From Ovis canadensis (lineage: Eukaryota > Chordata > Mammalia > Artiodactyla > Bovidae): a stretch of DNA of 64,000 bases. The DNA lies in assembly GCF_042477335.2 (NCBI RefSeq), contig NC_091245.1:34730501-34794500 (forward strand), in the 5' to 3' direction. The position numbers and the translations under genes are program-made. Shown here piece by piece: positions 33,395 to 45,094 of this stretch (positions are counted from its first letter, which is position 1; each line of letters begins with the position of its first letter). Below the pieces are notes generated by a model that was not told the DNA's origin, made no database searches, and was given only the letters and a program-made list of their open reading frames with translations.

Positions 33395-33610
33395 GAAAGT
33401 CTAAGTGCTGAGCATGCTTGTAAGTGCCTTATAGGTGGTATTCCATTAGGCATCACAACATCCCTATGGGGTAAGTTTTCAGATTATCTCCCATTAGAGA
33501 TGAGAAAATTGAGATCACTGAGTCATTGTAACCTGTTCAAAGTCACAGAATTAATAAATAGCAGAATCAGGATTTGGCTCCAAATTCTCTGATCTCAGGG
33601 TTTGAGCCCT
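33395..33610 (-). repeat. MIR SINE relic, antisense
   Basis: Reverse MIR across most of its length: catcacaacatccctatggg, gagatgagaaaattgagatc, caaagtcacagaattaataa. Confidence 0.75.
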
Positions 33611-33747
33611 TCACCATCATATAATATTACATATTTTGTATATGAAAACAGAATCACTAATAGAAAGCAGTACTGGCCAAGCAATACATTCAGTGCTATT
33701 TTGCTAAAAAGACTAGTTGCACAAATTATATCTTAAAAAATCAATCT

Positions 33748-33867
33748 TTATTTTTTTGGCCACGCTATGCAGCATGTGGCATCTTAGTTCTCCAACCAGG
33801 GATCAAATTTGAGCCTTTTGCATTGGAAGCACAGAGTGTTTACCACAGGACTGCTAAGGAGGTCCCA
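33748..33867 (-). mobile_element. tRNA-Glu SINE, antisense
   Basis: The same short SINE type as at 17174: tttggccacgctatgcagca, caaccagggatcaaatttga, ending ctgctaaggaggtccc. Confidence 0.82.
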
Positions 33868-34051
33868 CCTGAATTTGTATTCTGACAAACTGTAAAATGA
33901 TTCCCACATCTTTCCCTTTCCCTCTTCCCTGGATAGCATTTCTCTCTCCCACTCCTCTGGAAGGTTGTGTTGGGTGGGAGATAAGGGAAGAAGTCATCTA
34001 GTCTCTTACCTTGGAGTCCAGGTCCTCTCTGAGGTCATTCCAGAACCCTGT

Positions 34052-34188
34052 TGCTGCTGCTGCTGCTAAGTTGCTTCAGTCATGTCTGACTCTGTGTGAC
34101 TCCATAGACAGTAGCCCACCAGGCTCCCCCATCCCTGAGATTCTCCAGGCAAGAACACTGGAGTGGGTTGCCATTTCCTTCTCCTCAC
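34052..34188 (-). mobile_element. Bov-A monomer SINE, antisense
   Basis: A single Bov-A unit preceded by (gct)n: gctaagttgcttcagtcatg to gggttgccatttccttctcc. The second monomer of Bov-A2 is absent. Confidence 0.9.
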
Positions 34189-35629
34189 CCTACAACTCTA
34201 CGGTCTTGGCAGGAATTGCAGAGTGGTGCTCTGTGACTCTAAATCCATCTGGCTCGGTGCTTCTCAGTACCCTTAATAGGGACAAGGAGTGATGAGTGGT
34301 CCAGCCCATGTAGACAACTGAGCATCTGCTTTGAATCGTCTATATTATCCAGAAAGTTTAGCTATAGGTCATTTGTTGGATTCTGAGAAAAACCTGGGGT
34401 GAAAAGGTGCAAGAAAACTATTTGCTTCTCAATCCTCATTATCATGAAAACATTATGAACTGTTTTATATTTTTGGTGCCTGAATCATATGGGTCATGAA
34501 CTAACATATACACAAATCCAAGTATATTGACATATGCCATTGACAGCTTATTCTCAGTGAAGTAACAGTTAAGAAGAAAAACTGCTTTATTTGAGGAGAT
34601 ATGTATCAACTTCTCTTGAGTTCTGGAAGCCCTCATGCTCCATCCAGTGTCACTGAGAAATTATTATACAGCTTACATTGTCCACTGTGTTGGTTTTATG
34701 GTACATTTGATCAGGGTTTATGAGACAATTTACCACTGAATAATTTCCCTCCAAATGTTGAAGCTGGAGACAGTTTAATTCATGTCTAACTTCAAAGCTG
34801 AAGCAATTGAAGGCTGCAGCTGAGCAGTGAACAGTTGGCAGGGTGAACATTGTAAAAAAGGCTTTGACTACAAAATTTAGAGTGAAAATTTCTGGCCAGT
34901 AATTTAACATCAATGGTCCATTTTAAGAAATCATCTAAAAAAGCTCCTCTGGTTTTCAAGGTAGATCTTTTAAGGCTCCAAATTGGTGAGAGGTAATAAT
35001 GAAAATAATAATACTCTGTTGTTTGGTTGAGAGTTTTAAAATGTATTAATTTAATTTTAACATGGATTTTGTGGAGCCTTTATTCTATCCCACATGACAA
35101 ACAAGAAAGATAAAGCTCCCAGGAAAGAAAGGACTTATCTAAGCAAAATCGTACTGTTCTTAGGAAGTAGCAGACATAACACTTAAAACTAGATTTTCTT
35201 GTCTAATACAGCATCTTTCCCCCAAATCAAAGTTTGTTGTACTTTAATTTTTCATTATTTTTAACTGCCATCAGATGTGATTCTTTAGCTAAACAGCTAG
35301 AATCTCTGCTGTGTTACATAAGGGAAGGACAGGCAGAAGATACTTGAGCTGAGAGGGACCTTAAAGAAAGTCATCTGGTTCCATATTTTTGCTTTAAGAT
35401 GAGAAAATCAAGACCCAGAGAGACGGGGTTGTTGGATGATTTGAAACCAGAATCAGAATCCATCTCGCCTCTTCATCAGCCTTTCTGCTACTTCCTGACA
35501 CCTCACCAGAAATATTTCACCTCTCAACTCTTGAAATTGTGTTTATTTATTCAGTCTATATTTACTCATCTCTTTCTATGGGACAACTAATGGTTTTGTC
35601 CCAGAGAATACAAAAATTTACACCATGGG
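34189..35629. other. Repeat-poor block, no gene seen
   Basis: From about 34310 to 35340 no repeat is recognised. Positions 34440-34990 have even, AT-rich unique texture. Around 35340-35440 there is a MIR-like segment (gatgagaaaatcaagaccca). The frames present lack domains. Confidence 0.35.
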
Positions 35630-35761
35630 TCCTTTAGGGAAGACAGATGCACTATGGGCACTCCTAGTCCTTTAGGGAAGACAGATGCACTATGGGCACT
35701 CCTAGTCCTTTAGGGAAGACAGATGCACTATGGGCACTCCTAGTCCTTTAGGGAAGACAGA
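35630..35761. repeat. 38-bp minisatellite, 3.5 copies
   Basis: Three identical 38-base units begin at 35630, 35668 and 35706 (each starting tcctttagggaagacagatg). An 18-base partial unit follows from 35744. The units are identical to each other, which implies recent duplication or homogenisation. Confidence 0.97.
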
Positions 35762-36127
35762 CACATAAACAGTTACAGTTACTATTGGAGGTTTGCAGAG
35801 ATGAAGTGGATTAGCCAAAAGAAGTAATTAATTAGGCGTGCAAAACAAAGGGAAGACAACCAAGAAGTAAGAGGTGAGTTTTCAAGTAAGAGGAGAAGTT
35901 TGCTATCCAGACCATAGAGAAAGGGGTTTTGCATGAGAGAAAATGATTTATGTAGTAAAGGATTTAGGGCTGTGAGAAATCACTGAGAGAAACATGCCAG
36001 TCTTTAGGTATGGGGAAGTCACCAAGACTCAGAAGACAGTGATAAGAAAAAAGAGCAGCAAGTACAGGGTGAGATGAAGGCTTCATATGTCATAGTAAGG
36101 ACCATGGACTGTCTCCACAAGGAGATA
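35762..36127. other. No gene seen
   Basis: Unassigned sequence. Confidence 0.4.
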
Positions 36128-36334
36128 GAAAGGGAAAGTGAAAATGAAAGTCGCTCAATCGTGTCCGACTCTTTGCAACCCCATGGATTATGTAGTCCAT
36201 GGAATTCTCCAGGCCAGAATACTGGAGAGGGTAGCCAGTTCCCTTCTTCAGGGGATCTTCCTAACCCAGGGATCAAACCCAGGTCTCCTGCATTGCAGGC
36301 AGATTCTTTACCACCTGAGCCACCAGGGAAGCCA
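36128..36334 (-). mobile_element. Bov-tA SINE, antisense
   Basis: From gaaagtcgctcaatcgtgtc to the reverse tRNA-like head taccacctgagccaccaggg. Near full length. No clear TSD. Confidence 0.92.
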
Positions 36335-36557
36335 CCGCCACCACAGGGACATAAGGAGCTATTAAATCATGGAAAGCAGCAGATTTGATTTACAAATTGC
36401 CTTGTTAGGTGAGTGTTATTATCCCCAACTGTAGTGATGGAGGAACTATGGTTCACAGAATAAATGACATACTCGTTGTTTGTATCAGAGAGAGAGAGAG
36501 AATTAAAGAGCCTCAACCAAGACTCAGGGATTCTGAGTCCAAATCCCAGGTTCTTTA

Positions 36558-36767
36558 GACATCACCCTGTGGCTCAGGCAGTAGAGAATCTGCCTGCAGT
36601 GCAGAGACCCAGGTTTGATCCCTGGGTCGTGAAGATTCCCTGGAGGAGATGGAAGCCCACTCCAGTATTCTTGCCCGGGAAATCCCATGGACAGAGGAGC
36701 CTGATGGGCTACAGTCCATGGAGCTGCAAAGAGTTGGACACGACTGAAGCTACTAACACACACACAT
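36558..36767 (+). mobile_element. Bov-tA SINE
   Basis: Head tgtggctcaggcagtagaga through ggacacgactgaagctacta, ending in a short (ac)n tail. A (GA)n run lies upstream at about 36487-36501. Confidence 0.92.
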
Positions 36768-37946
36768 AGTCACTCTGAGTGTAAGTGCTTTTGAAAGGGA
36801 GAGACTGAGTCCTAAGGTCCTGCCAGAGATGTACAGCATGGAGAGTGGAGAGACACCATATGACTCCACCCCTGATGGAACACCCACCTGGCCACTGCTT
36901 GCCTCCAGAGCCTGCTTTTCTGATGGTCTGTAGAGTTCAGTTTATCTTTCCCCAGCTTCTGAGAAACAAATAAACGAAATGACGACACTATGGGGTTTAT
37001 GTTGACAGGATAGTTAAGATATAAGCAGAAAGACATAATGGGAAGAAGGCACTGCCCGTCTCTAGCTCAACGCTCAGGAGAACTCAGCTGATGCAGAAAA
37101 AACACTCCAGACTCACATTCTCCCTCACAATCCCTTTCTCTGTAGTCCAGATTATTCTGTCTCTAGACTCCTTCCCAAGAATTAACACATCAAGCTTGCC
37201 CTTTCTACATGATTCCAAGATCCAAACAAATCAGGTTTATCCTTTCTGTTCAAAAAAATGCGTTTATTCTGTTTCATTTCCTATGTGATGCACTTTCTAC
37301 TTATTGTGATTATAGAAGTGAGAAACAAAGAAAATTATATCAGAAGAGTTTTAGCAGCAAGTCAGTCCAAGTGTAGCATCTTTTGTAGCTTTTGTATCCA
37401 TAGCACCTAGCACAATCATTTGTGGCCAACTCATTGATAGCTTTGTACCTGGCCTACAGTAGACCCTCAATAATTTTTAAATTGCCCAAAGGTTTGATTC
37501 CCTCTCTAGCATCTTGGGTAAAAACTGGAAGAAAAAAATTATGATAGCCATCTATGCACAGCTGAGCAAATTTCTAAAAATGTAAAATAATACCATTAAG
37601 AAAATAATAATTACCAGGTCAGTCATGGTCCAGTTAGAAAAACAGAAGCTAGGCCAAGTAATTCAATAGAGGAAATTTAATAGGAGAAACTCATTTTATG
37701 TGTCTTGGGAGAACTAAAGGTACAGTGGATAGAGGAGCAACCCAGAAATTAGCAGAAACCCACTGTCACCCTTAAGGATAGCAGGACGAAGGAAAAAAAT
37801 GGGATCAGACTGAGAAGCAGGGCCGCAGAGAGGGAGGGGTTGCCAGGGGGAGATGAAATAATCACGGAATCATTGCCACCTGGAAATTCTGCCTGAGACG
37901 GAGGAGGGGCAGAGAAATGCCCTGTCTTCTCTCTCCCTCCCAACCC
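36768..37946. other. No gene; L2 tail in middle
   Basis: Unassigned except 37360-37480, which resembles an L2 3' end (ccatagcacctagcacaatc, then gtagaccctcaataattttt). Frames at 37091-37288 and reverse 37749-37949 show no domain. Confidence 0.4.
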
Positions 37947-37957
37947 CACCCCTGTCT

Positions 37958-38225
37958 GCTGCTAAGTCACTTCAGTCGTGTCTGACTCTGTGCGACCTCA
38001 TAGATGGCAGCCCACCAGGCTCCCCCGTCCCTGGGATTCTCCAGGCAAGAACACTGGAGTGGGTTGCCATTTCCTTCTCCAACGCATGAAAGTGAAAAGT
38101 CAAAGTGAAGTCGCTCAGTCGTGTCCGACCCTCAGCGACCCCACGGACTGCAGCCTACCAGGCTTCTCCATCCATGGGATTTTCCAGGCAAGAGTACTGG
38201 AGTGGGGTGCCATTGCCTTCTCCAG
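37958..38225 (-). mobile_element. Bov-A2 SINE, antisense, with TSD
   Basis: Two monomers, low divergence. Eleven-base flanks cacccctgtct (37947-37957) and cacctctgtct (38226-38236) differ at one position. Confidence 0.95.
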
Positions 38226-38236
38226 CACCTCTGTCT

Positions 38237-38689
38237 AGTGCCTTCCATTGGCCAATCCTAACAGAGTGACAGCAAGCAAGAATGTGTGATTATGAGAAAT
38301 GTAGTTTGCAAGGCTTGGCTCTTTATACTACGATCAAGATTACTAAAGTGGTGAATGGGTCTGAGATCAAACAAGAAAACAGAAACAGATATCTAAAACT
38401 TCACTTTGAAGAGACAGCCATGGTTTCCATGCTGGCCTATTTACTTTTCATCCTCTTTTAATGTATTTTCCATTTACATAATTGAGATCATATAGGTTTT
38501 CCAAGTTTATGTCCTTCTCTGTTGACTCAGTATTATTTCCTATGTGTTTTCCCACATCATTTAAAATTTTATAAACTTGACTTTTATGGATGCATACTAC
38601 TGCATTTTTATAGGAGTGCTATAACTTATTTCTTTATTATTGGACATCAAAAAAATAAAGTAATCTACTAGCAAAGTAATCTTTTTTAA
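38237..38689. other. No gene; possible old L1 antisense
   Basis: Positions 38430-38650 look like the reverse of an old L1 3' part (atggatgcatactactgcat). The call is weak. Confidence 0.35.
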
Positions 38690-39598
38690 AAAAGAACAAA
38701 ACTGAAGGATCTCAACAGACTTCATGGCTTATTATAAAACTACAGTAATTAAGCCAGCATAGCCCTGGTGCTAAGTTAGAAAAGTAGACCAATGTAACAG
38801 AATATAGAATCCAAAAATAGATCCCCACATATAGGGGCACTTGATTTACAACCCTGAAGTTCAGTAGGAAAAAGGCACGTTTTCCACAAGTGGTGCAAGG
38901 CAAATTGAGTATCCTTATGGTCCATTTTTTGAACTTTGATCCTTGATCTCAGCCTCAAAGGATGCACAAAAACTAATTCAAAGTGGGTGAAAAATCTCAA
39001 TGTAAAGGCTGAAACAATCAGGCTTCTAGCATAAAATGTAGAAGAATAATATCCTGACTTTAACATGTATTAAAGGACACAAAATAAATAGGATGCAAAA
39101 GAACTTGCTATAAAAATGATTAAATGGATTATACTAATGTTACAAATTTCTGTTTATCAAAAAGTGAATAAGTAAGCCATAGTTTGACTGGAAGCTATTA
39201 TTTATAACACAAATCCAACAAATAGAACACATTCTCACAATATATAAAGAACTTTTAAAAATGAATTAAAAAAAAAACACAGACAACCTGATTTTTTGAA
39301 GGCAAAAATACTTGGAATACTGCACCAAAAATCCTATTCAAATAGTAAGAACATTAAGAAGTATTTGATTTCATTAGTCATAAGGGAAGATAAAACCACA
39401 ATGAGATGCCACCATAAAACCACCAAAATGGCTAAAGTTAATGACTAGCTATATCAAGGGTAATCAAGGATATGGAACAACTGGAACTCTCATACATTAA
39501 TGGTATCATTGTAAACTAGTTTAGGCACTTGGAAAACTGGTTTTCAGTATCAGTGAAAACCAAGATGCAGGATATGGATGAAAATACATATACACTAA

Positions 39599-39917
39599 GT
39601 GAAATGAAAGTCGCTCATTTGTGTTTGACTCTTTTGAGACCCCATGAACTATACAGTCCATGGAATTATCCAGGCCAGAATACTGAAGTGGGTAGCCTTT
39701 CCCTTCTCCAGGGGATCTTCCCAACCCAGGGATCAAAAGCAGGTCGCCCACATTGCAGGCAGATTCTTTCCCAGCTGAGCCACAAGGGAAGCCCAAGAAT
39801 ACTGGAGTGGGTAGCCTATCCCTTCTCCAGGGGATCTTCCCGACCCAGGAGTTGAACCGGGGTCTCCTGCATTACAGGCAGATTTTTTTACCAACTGAGC
39901 TATGAGGGAAGCCCATG
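39599..39917 (-). mobile_element. Bov-tA with duplicated head unit, antisense, TSD
   Basis: A full Bov-tA (39599-39796) is followed directly by a second, partial unit (39797-39914) holding only the tRNA-like head and inner segment. A single 10-bp duplication tatacactaa at 39589-39598 and 39918-39927 encloses both. The composite therefore inserted as one element. Confidence 0.92.
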
Positions 39918-40069
39918 TATACACTAAAGACACGTACAAAAATATATATAACTTCACCCATAATGGACCCAAACTGGAAAAACAACATGATTGTCCATCA
40001 ACAGGAGGATGGATGTGAAACATTGTGAAAAATGTGTACAATGTAATTGGAAACAGTAACAGGAAAAAA

Positions 40070-40192
40070 AGAAGGCAAGTGAAGTCGCTCAGTCATGTCC
40101 AACTCTTTGTGACCCCATAGACTGTAGCCTACCAGGCTTCTCCATCCATGGAATTTTCCAGGCAAGAGTAATGGAGTGAGTTACCATTTCCC
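40070..40192 (-). mobile_element. Bov-A-type SINE, antisense
   Basis: Runs from gtgaagtcgctcagtcatgt to gtgagttaccatttccc. One monomer, nested in the old L1. Confidence 0.87.
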
Positions 40193-40604
40193 ATTTATAT
40201 TCACAAAAATGGATGAACTTTACAAACATTAAGCATAATGAAAGAATCACAGAAGGCACTTACTATATGGTTCTATCTATATGAAGTTGTTGAATAGGCA
40301 AAATCAGTCTATGTACATGGAAGCTGGGTAGTGATTACCTCTGAGTATGGGTTATTAAAGAGGAAGAGGGAAGCAGGAGACTACTGGGATAGAAGAATGT
40401 TCTATAGCTTGATGTGAGTGGCAGACACACCATCTATGTTTGTATGAAAAAAATGGACTGAACTAAACACTTAAGATTTTGCAATACTGTAAGTCAATTA
40501 TATGTTTAAAAAGTACCAAAATATTCCCTAGGATAAATAATATGCTACTGCATATTTTTGCGTGTACATCTTAACCCATACACTTATCTACATAAATTGG
40601 AAAG

Positions 40605-40858
40605 GCCATGAAGCATGGTGCTAAGCATGCCCGCTCTGAAGTCAGACTGCCTCAGTTTAAACTCTTGCTCTGCAAATTACCAGATGTGCAAGTGTGGGCA
40701 TGGTATATCTGCTCAATTTCCTTACCTTTTTCCTCACCAATAAGATAGCAATAATAATAGTATCTATCGCATATGGTTTAATGAGACGTAACTGTTCTAA
40801 TATGTAATTCAGTTAAAACACTGCCTGTACATACTAAGTATTTGATAATTGCATCTGA
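40605..40858 (+). repeat. MIR SINE, nearly full length
   Basis: The clearest MIR here: gctctgaagtcagactgcct at 40633-40652, ttgctctgcaaattaccaga, caataataatagtatctatc, acactgcctgtacatactaa. Confidence 0.88.
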
Positions 40859-40879
40859 ATTCTTCAGAGAAGCAGAACC

Positions 40880-41330
40880 AATAGAACACTGATTGACTTT
40901 TTTTTTTTCATTTTCCTTTTTATTTTTTTTTAAAGGAACTGGCTCATGCAATTATGGTAGCTGCCAATTCCAAGATCTGCAGTCAGCAAGCTGGAGCCCC
41001 AGGAGAGCCAATGGTGCCGTTCCAGCCTGAACACCAACAGGCTTGAGACCCAGTAAGAGCAGATGCTTCTTTAGTTTGAGTCCAAAGGCAGGAAAAATGC
41101 AATGCCCCTGCTAACAGCAGTCAGGCAGGAAGTCCTCAGCCTTTTGTTCCATGCAGACCTTCAACTGATTGAATGAGGCTCACTGCATTAGCAAGGAAAA
41201 CCTACTTTACTTAATCCGTCAAGTTAAACGTGAGCCTCATCCAAAAACATACTCACAGAAATACCCAGAATGCTTGTTCAAGTATCTGGGCACCCTCTGG
41301 CCCAGTCAAGTTGACACATAAAATTAATGA
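40880..41330. repeat. Old eutherian interspersed repeat, family not assigned
   Basis: The series gaactggctcatgcaattat, caagatctgcagtcagcaag, ccttcaactgattgaatgag, gcccagtcaagttgacacat is one I recognise as a common ancient mammalian repeat, but I cannot name the family with confidence. T-rich runs occur at 40898-40932. Confidence 0.5.
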
Positions 41331-41346
41331 TTAATAATTACCTATT

Positions 41347-41538
41347 TGGGCTTCCCTGGTGGCTCAGATGGTAAAGAATCTGCAATGTGGGAGACCTGGG
41401 TTCAACCCCTGGGTAGGGAAGAGCCCCTGGAGGAGGACATGGCAACCCACTTCAGTACTCTTGCCTGGAGAATTGCCATGGACAGAGGAGCCAGGGGGCA
41501 CATAGAGTCAGACGCGACTGAGCAACAAAGCAAGGCAC
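41347..41538 (+). mobile_element. Bov-tA SINE with perfect 11-bp TSD
   Basis: Head gggcttccctggtggctcag with little divergence. Flanks aattacctatt at 41336-41346 and 41539-41549 are identical. Confidence 0.96.
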
Positions 41539-41777
41539 AATTACCTATTATCATTAGGGAAATCCCTGGATTAAAGAATATTGACATATGAAAGGTCTGC
41601 CATACACGTCACACAATTTCTTTGAAATGGTTGTACCAGTTTACATTCCATTCACCAGACTACAACAGGGCCTGTCACACCACTTAATGAAGAAAACGAT
41701 GTTCAGGTGTCACAGCCGATTCAAAGGAAAGAACACAGCTGGGTGGTTAGGCAACAAGTACTGAGACTTGCAGCTTT

Positions 41778-42006
41778 GAGTGAGTGGTTGAGTGAGTGAG
41801 TGAGTGAAGTTGCTTAGTTGTGTCCTACTCTTTGCAACCCCATGGACTTTAACCTGTCAAACTCCTCTGACCATGGGATTTTCCAGGCAAGGATACTGGA
41901 GTGGGTTGCCATTTCCTTCTCCAGGGGATCTTCCCAACCCAGGGATCCAACCCAGGACTCCTGCATTGCAGGCAGACGCTTTATCGTCTGAGCCACTAGG
42001 GAAGCT
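41778..42006 (-). mobile_element. Bov-tA SINE, antisense, with (GAGT)n tail
   Basis: The reverse tail has grown into a gagt repeat (41778-41807), followed by gttgcttagttgtgtcctac and ending in the reverse head (gagccactagggaagct). Confidence 0.9.
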
Positions 42007-42499
42007 AAGCGAGTACAAAACCACGCTGAAGAAGCTGACTGGATGTGGTGATCCGAAACGAACTTGCTCTCAGAAGCTCCATGTTTCCAAGATTCCATCT
42101 TGAAATTACCATCAGCGCTTTTGGTACTTGTTCTGCATTGCACGTCCTCTTCCTGTTGACTTGCCTCCCCAGTCCTGCTCCAAATTGGCTACTGCCTGCT
42201 GGCCATCCTCTTGTCTTGCCCTGGCACTCTTGATATTCAGTTTCTGCAGCTGCTATCAAGCAGCTTTCTTCAACAGATGGTGGAAAGAGGATTCTAGACA
42301 CAGGAATTAGCACAAGAGAGAGAGAGAGAACTTGAGAACTTTTATTAAAAATGAAACATATGTCTACTCCTGGGCTCAGCAATTCCAGTACCAGGTATTG
42401 ACCATGTAAGAGATGAAAGCATAAGCACCAGTGGCAGTAAGAGGGTTGAAGGCCTTGAAATTCAGGGCACACGGGACGAAGGGAATAACTCAGTCATCT
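42007..42499. other. No gene seen
   Basis: Unassigned. A reverse frame of 155 codons (42005-42472) overlaps a forward frame of 62 codons. Neither shows a domain or a codon pattern I trust. A short (GA)n run lies at 42316-42329. Confidence 0.4.
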
Positions 42500-43335
42500 C
42501 TAACCTGTCCCACCACTTCACCAACTTCCTCGCTCATTGTCAATATTCCATCAGTAGAAATGACTTAATGTTCCTGGATTCTGCTCTGCTCTGTCCCTGA
42601 GCCTTTGGATATACTCTTTCCTCCACTTGAAACAACATTCTTAATTGTTATCAGTGAGTGGCTCCTACTGTCCTTAGGACTCATCTCTTGAGCATACCCG
42701 TGCCCATGTCCCCATAAGTCGGGATGGCCAACAGAAACGTACATCCTGAGCGACCCTTTGAACGTGGAGAAAACCTAATTAAAGCTTTCAGATAATTCCT
42801 CATTGCCTTTAGGATCAAAATCTGGAAACATGTAGCCTCAAACAATCTGGTTGTGATCGTCACTTCAGTCTCATCTTTCAATACCTCATGCTCCAAGGTC
42901 CAAGAATGTTGAACGTCTTTCAGACCCTTGAACTTGATGCCCACTGTTGCCTCTGGGCCTTTGCACTCTTTCCACAAGGAACACGCCTCTCTCTGGAACT
43001 CACTCCTCTAGGTGGCTGACTTCTATTCATCTCCAGATCTCAATCTAAAGGTCACTTTCTCAGGGGAATCTTCTATGGGCCCAGATTTGATTAGCTACTT
43101 TCCCACTTATTATACTCCCAAAGCCCCCTGACCTCTCTTTAACATAATAGTCATTAAGCTTTATGAATTATTTATTTTGTCTTTTTTTTCACTAGATAGA
43201 AAGCCCATAGGGTAAAACGGTATTTATTTAGTTTACCTTTTCATCTCCATAGTTAAGTAAACTGTCTTTAGCAGATTTTATCTCTATTATTTCATAGTAG
43301 GTACTTCAAATTATTTGCTAAACGAATGAATAATG
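42500..43335 (+). repeat. L2 LINE 3' region
   Basis: A long L2 relic: ggatcaaaatctggaaacat, tctgggcctttgcactcttt, aaggtcactttctcagggga, tagatagaaagcccataggg. It covers the ORF2 end and 3' UTR. The first 300 bases are less certain. Confidence 0.75.
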
Positions 43336-43369
43336 TGTGTGTGTGCACATGTACAGATACATGGAAGAA

Positions 43370-43770
43370 ACCTTGAATGCCAGATGTGTTGGTTAGTCTC
43401 AATTTACCCTCTCCTAGGACCTATTTTCTGCTCTACTTTGCCCTCCTCTATGCTTCAGGAGGCTGACTCTGTCAGGTTACATCACATTTGTGATCTGGCT
43501 TCCACTGGATTCAGACAATAGGAAGCACCAAAGGAAAATTAGGAAACTGAGCAGAGAGAGGCTGGGGCATTTTTTCCTGGCTTTGGTGCCTTTTCTCTGG
43601 CAGCTGTTGTGACTCTGTGGCTGAAGCCCCTGCTGAAAGGCTGCTCTCCAAGGATCCAGTTCTTACCAGACTGTAACACACTATCTCTACCTGCTGTCCT
43701 CTCCAGGTGCCCCCAAGTCCTTTGTTTGTTCTCGTCACTCTCTAAGACTATTCATTACAGTCTCTACATT
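43370..43770. repeat. Old repeat-like segment, family not assigned
   Basis: The segment with gacaataggaagcaccaaag, ttttctctggcagctgttgt and aggatccagttcttaccaga has the look of an ancient LINE 3' UTR common in mammals. I cannot name it safely. Confidence 0.4.
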
Positions 43771-43779
43771 TAAACTCTC

Positions 43780-43995
43780 TGAATGAATCCTGGCTCCTTA
43801 TTTTCTTCTCCTCTCACAACTGCCAGCCTCATTTGGGGGGCTCACTCGGTTGCCTGGCACTTACCTTGCTCTATTTACTGATCTCTTATCCCCACTGGAT
43901 GCCGAGTGCCTTGAGGACAGAGAAAATATCTTATTTATCCTCCAACCTCAGGGTTTAAGATAGCACCTAGCCTATAATGAATAATTAATTGTTGG
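43780..43995 (+). repeat. L2 3'-end relic
   Basis: The run gatgccgagtgccttgagga, then aagatagcacctagcctata, then aattaattgttgg. Confidence 0.65.
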
Positions 43996-45090
43996 TCTCC
44001 ATCTCATCTGTAAAATTGGGCTGAATGATCTCTAAAACCATTTTTAACTCTTCCTAAGCAACAGAGACAAAGAAAACATTCTTTTTAGATCTCCCCTATT
44101 GGAAGAGTTCTCCAGGAAGATGCAAATACATCTGTCTTTTCTAGGATGATGCTGAAGCCATCTCCAGTGGGGTAGATGCCTAAAGAAGCCCATCTTAAGC
44201 AATTTATGTTGAAGAGATTTACCGCAAAATATCACAGTTCAGATCAGATTTAATAGACCAATAAATGGCTGCTTAACAAGGACATTTGGTTACTGTTATA
44301 TTAAGTTTCCTAAGGGACTATGTTCTGTTCTACTAAAAGGCTGCAAAGGGCTATAAAAGTACAAGCCTTCCAAATTTAATTTTTTTTTAATCCAGTCCTT
44401 TTTGGAAATTGTTTTTCTTAAATGACAGTATGAAAACAAGCCTCAAACATTTTCTTTTCTAGGCACTTCCTTCATGTATTTTGGGGAAAGTCTGGCCTGA
44501 CTTACAAGGAAACCCCTTAATTGTCCCTTAAAAGTAGAATTGCGTCATTGTGGATAAGACATGGTGTTCAAATAGCTCCCTGGGGGCCGGGCTCTTGGAA
44601 ACTCAGCAGGATTTTAATTGTAAGCAGACAATTTGTTTTGGATTGTATGCAGAGCATGAAAATATAACTGCTATAGGATCTAACAACATATAAGAGGATT
44701 AAAGTCTAGTATTTCTCTCCTGCTTTACTTCTTGGTCCTAGGCAGTTTTGAAAGCCAGGAATTTACCATGTAAGGTTATTGTGAGTCCTTTTGAAAATCT
44801 GAATTGTATTAATTATTAGACCCTAGCATCTTGAGGGGCTATATCAGTCTTGTTCACTCGTATCACCAGTGCCTAACATTATTGCTCATATCATCTGTGC
44901 CCAATAAATATACTGCATTTCATCAATTCTAAGATGGATTTATTTTTATAATTTCAAAGTTTTAAAATCAGAATGCCTTATATCATCAATGGTATGTCAC
45001 AGATTAACTGGGTTTTCCTTTTTCAGTGATACCCCAAATCATGATACCTACTACATCTGATATCATCTTTGACTCAGTGAAATGTGGAAT
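43996..45090. other. Mostly repeat-free block, no gene seen
   Basis: About 44240-44830 is unique and even-textured. Positions 44850-44935 look like an L2 3' end (cagtgcctaacattattgct). No coding pattern. A candidate for conserved non-coding sequence. Confidence 0.35.
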
Positions 45091-45094
45091 GCCA

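Larger units (their letters stand above)
38690..40520 (+). mobile_element. Old L1 ORF2 C-terminus and 3' UTR with nested SINEs
   Basis: The ORF2 end is recognisable (aaaactacagtaattaagcc at 38737, gtgcaaggcaaattgagtat at 38893, accacaatgagatgccacca at 39395). It continues through the 3' part (tggacccaaactggaaaaac at 39963) to about 40520. It is split by SINEs at 39599-39917 and 40070-40192. Heavily decayed. Confidence 0.7.

Noticed and set aside
35630..35761. Possible CRISPR-like repeat array
   Set aside because: Units are head-to-tail with no spacers, in a mammalian genome; it is a minisatellite.
39241..39300. Poly(A) of a processed pseudogene near 39266
   Set aside because: The A run sits within colinear old L1 sequence, with no transcript-like sequence upstream.
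41347..41420. tRNA-like sequence at the 5' end of Bov-tA and related SINEs
   Set aside because: These are tRNA-derived SINE heads with the BovB-like tail attached, not functional tRNA genes.
42005..42472. 155-codon reverse frame
   Set aside because: No recognisable domain, partly overlaps a SINE edge and shows no splice or promoter context. Length alone is not enough in 64 kb.
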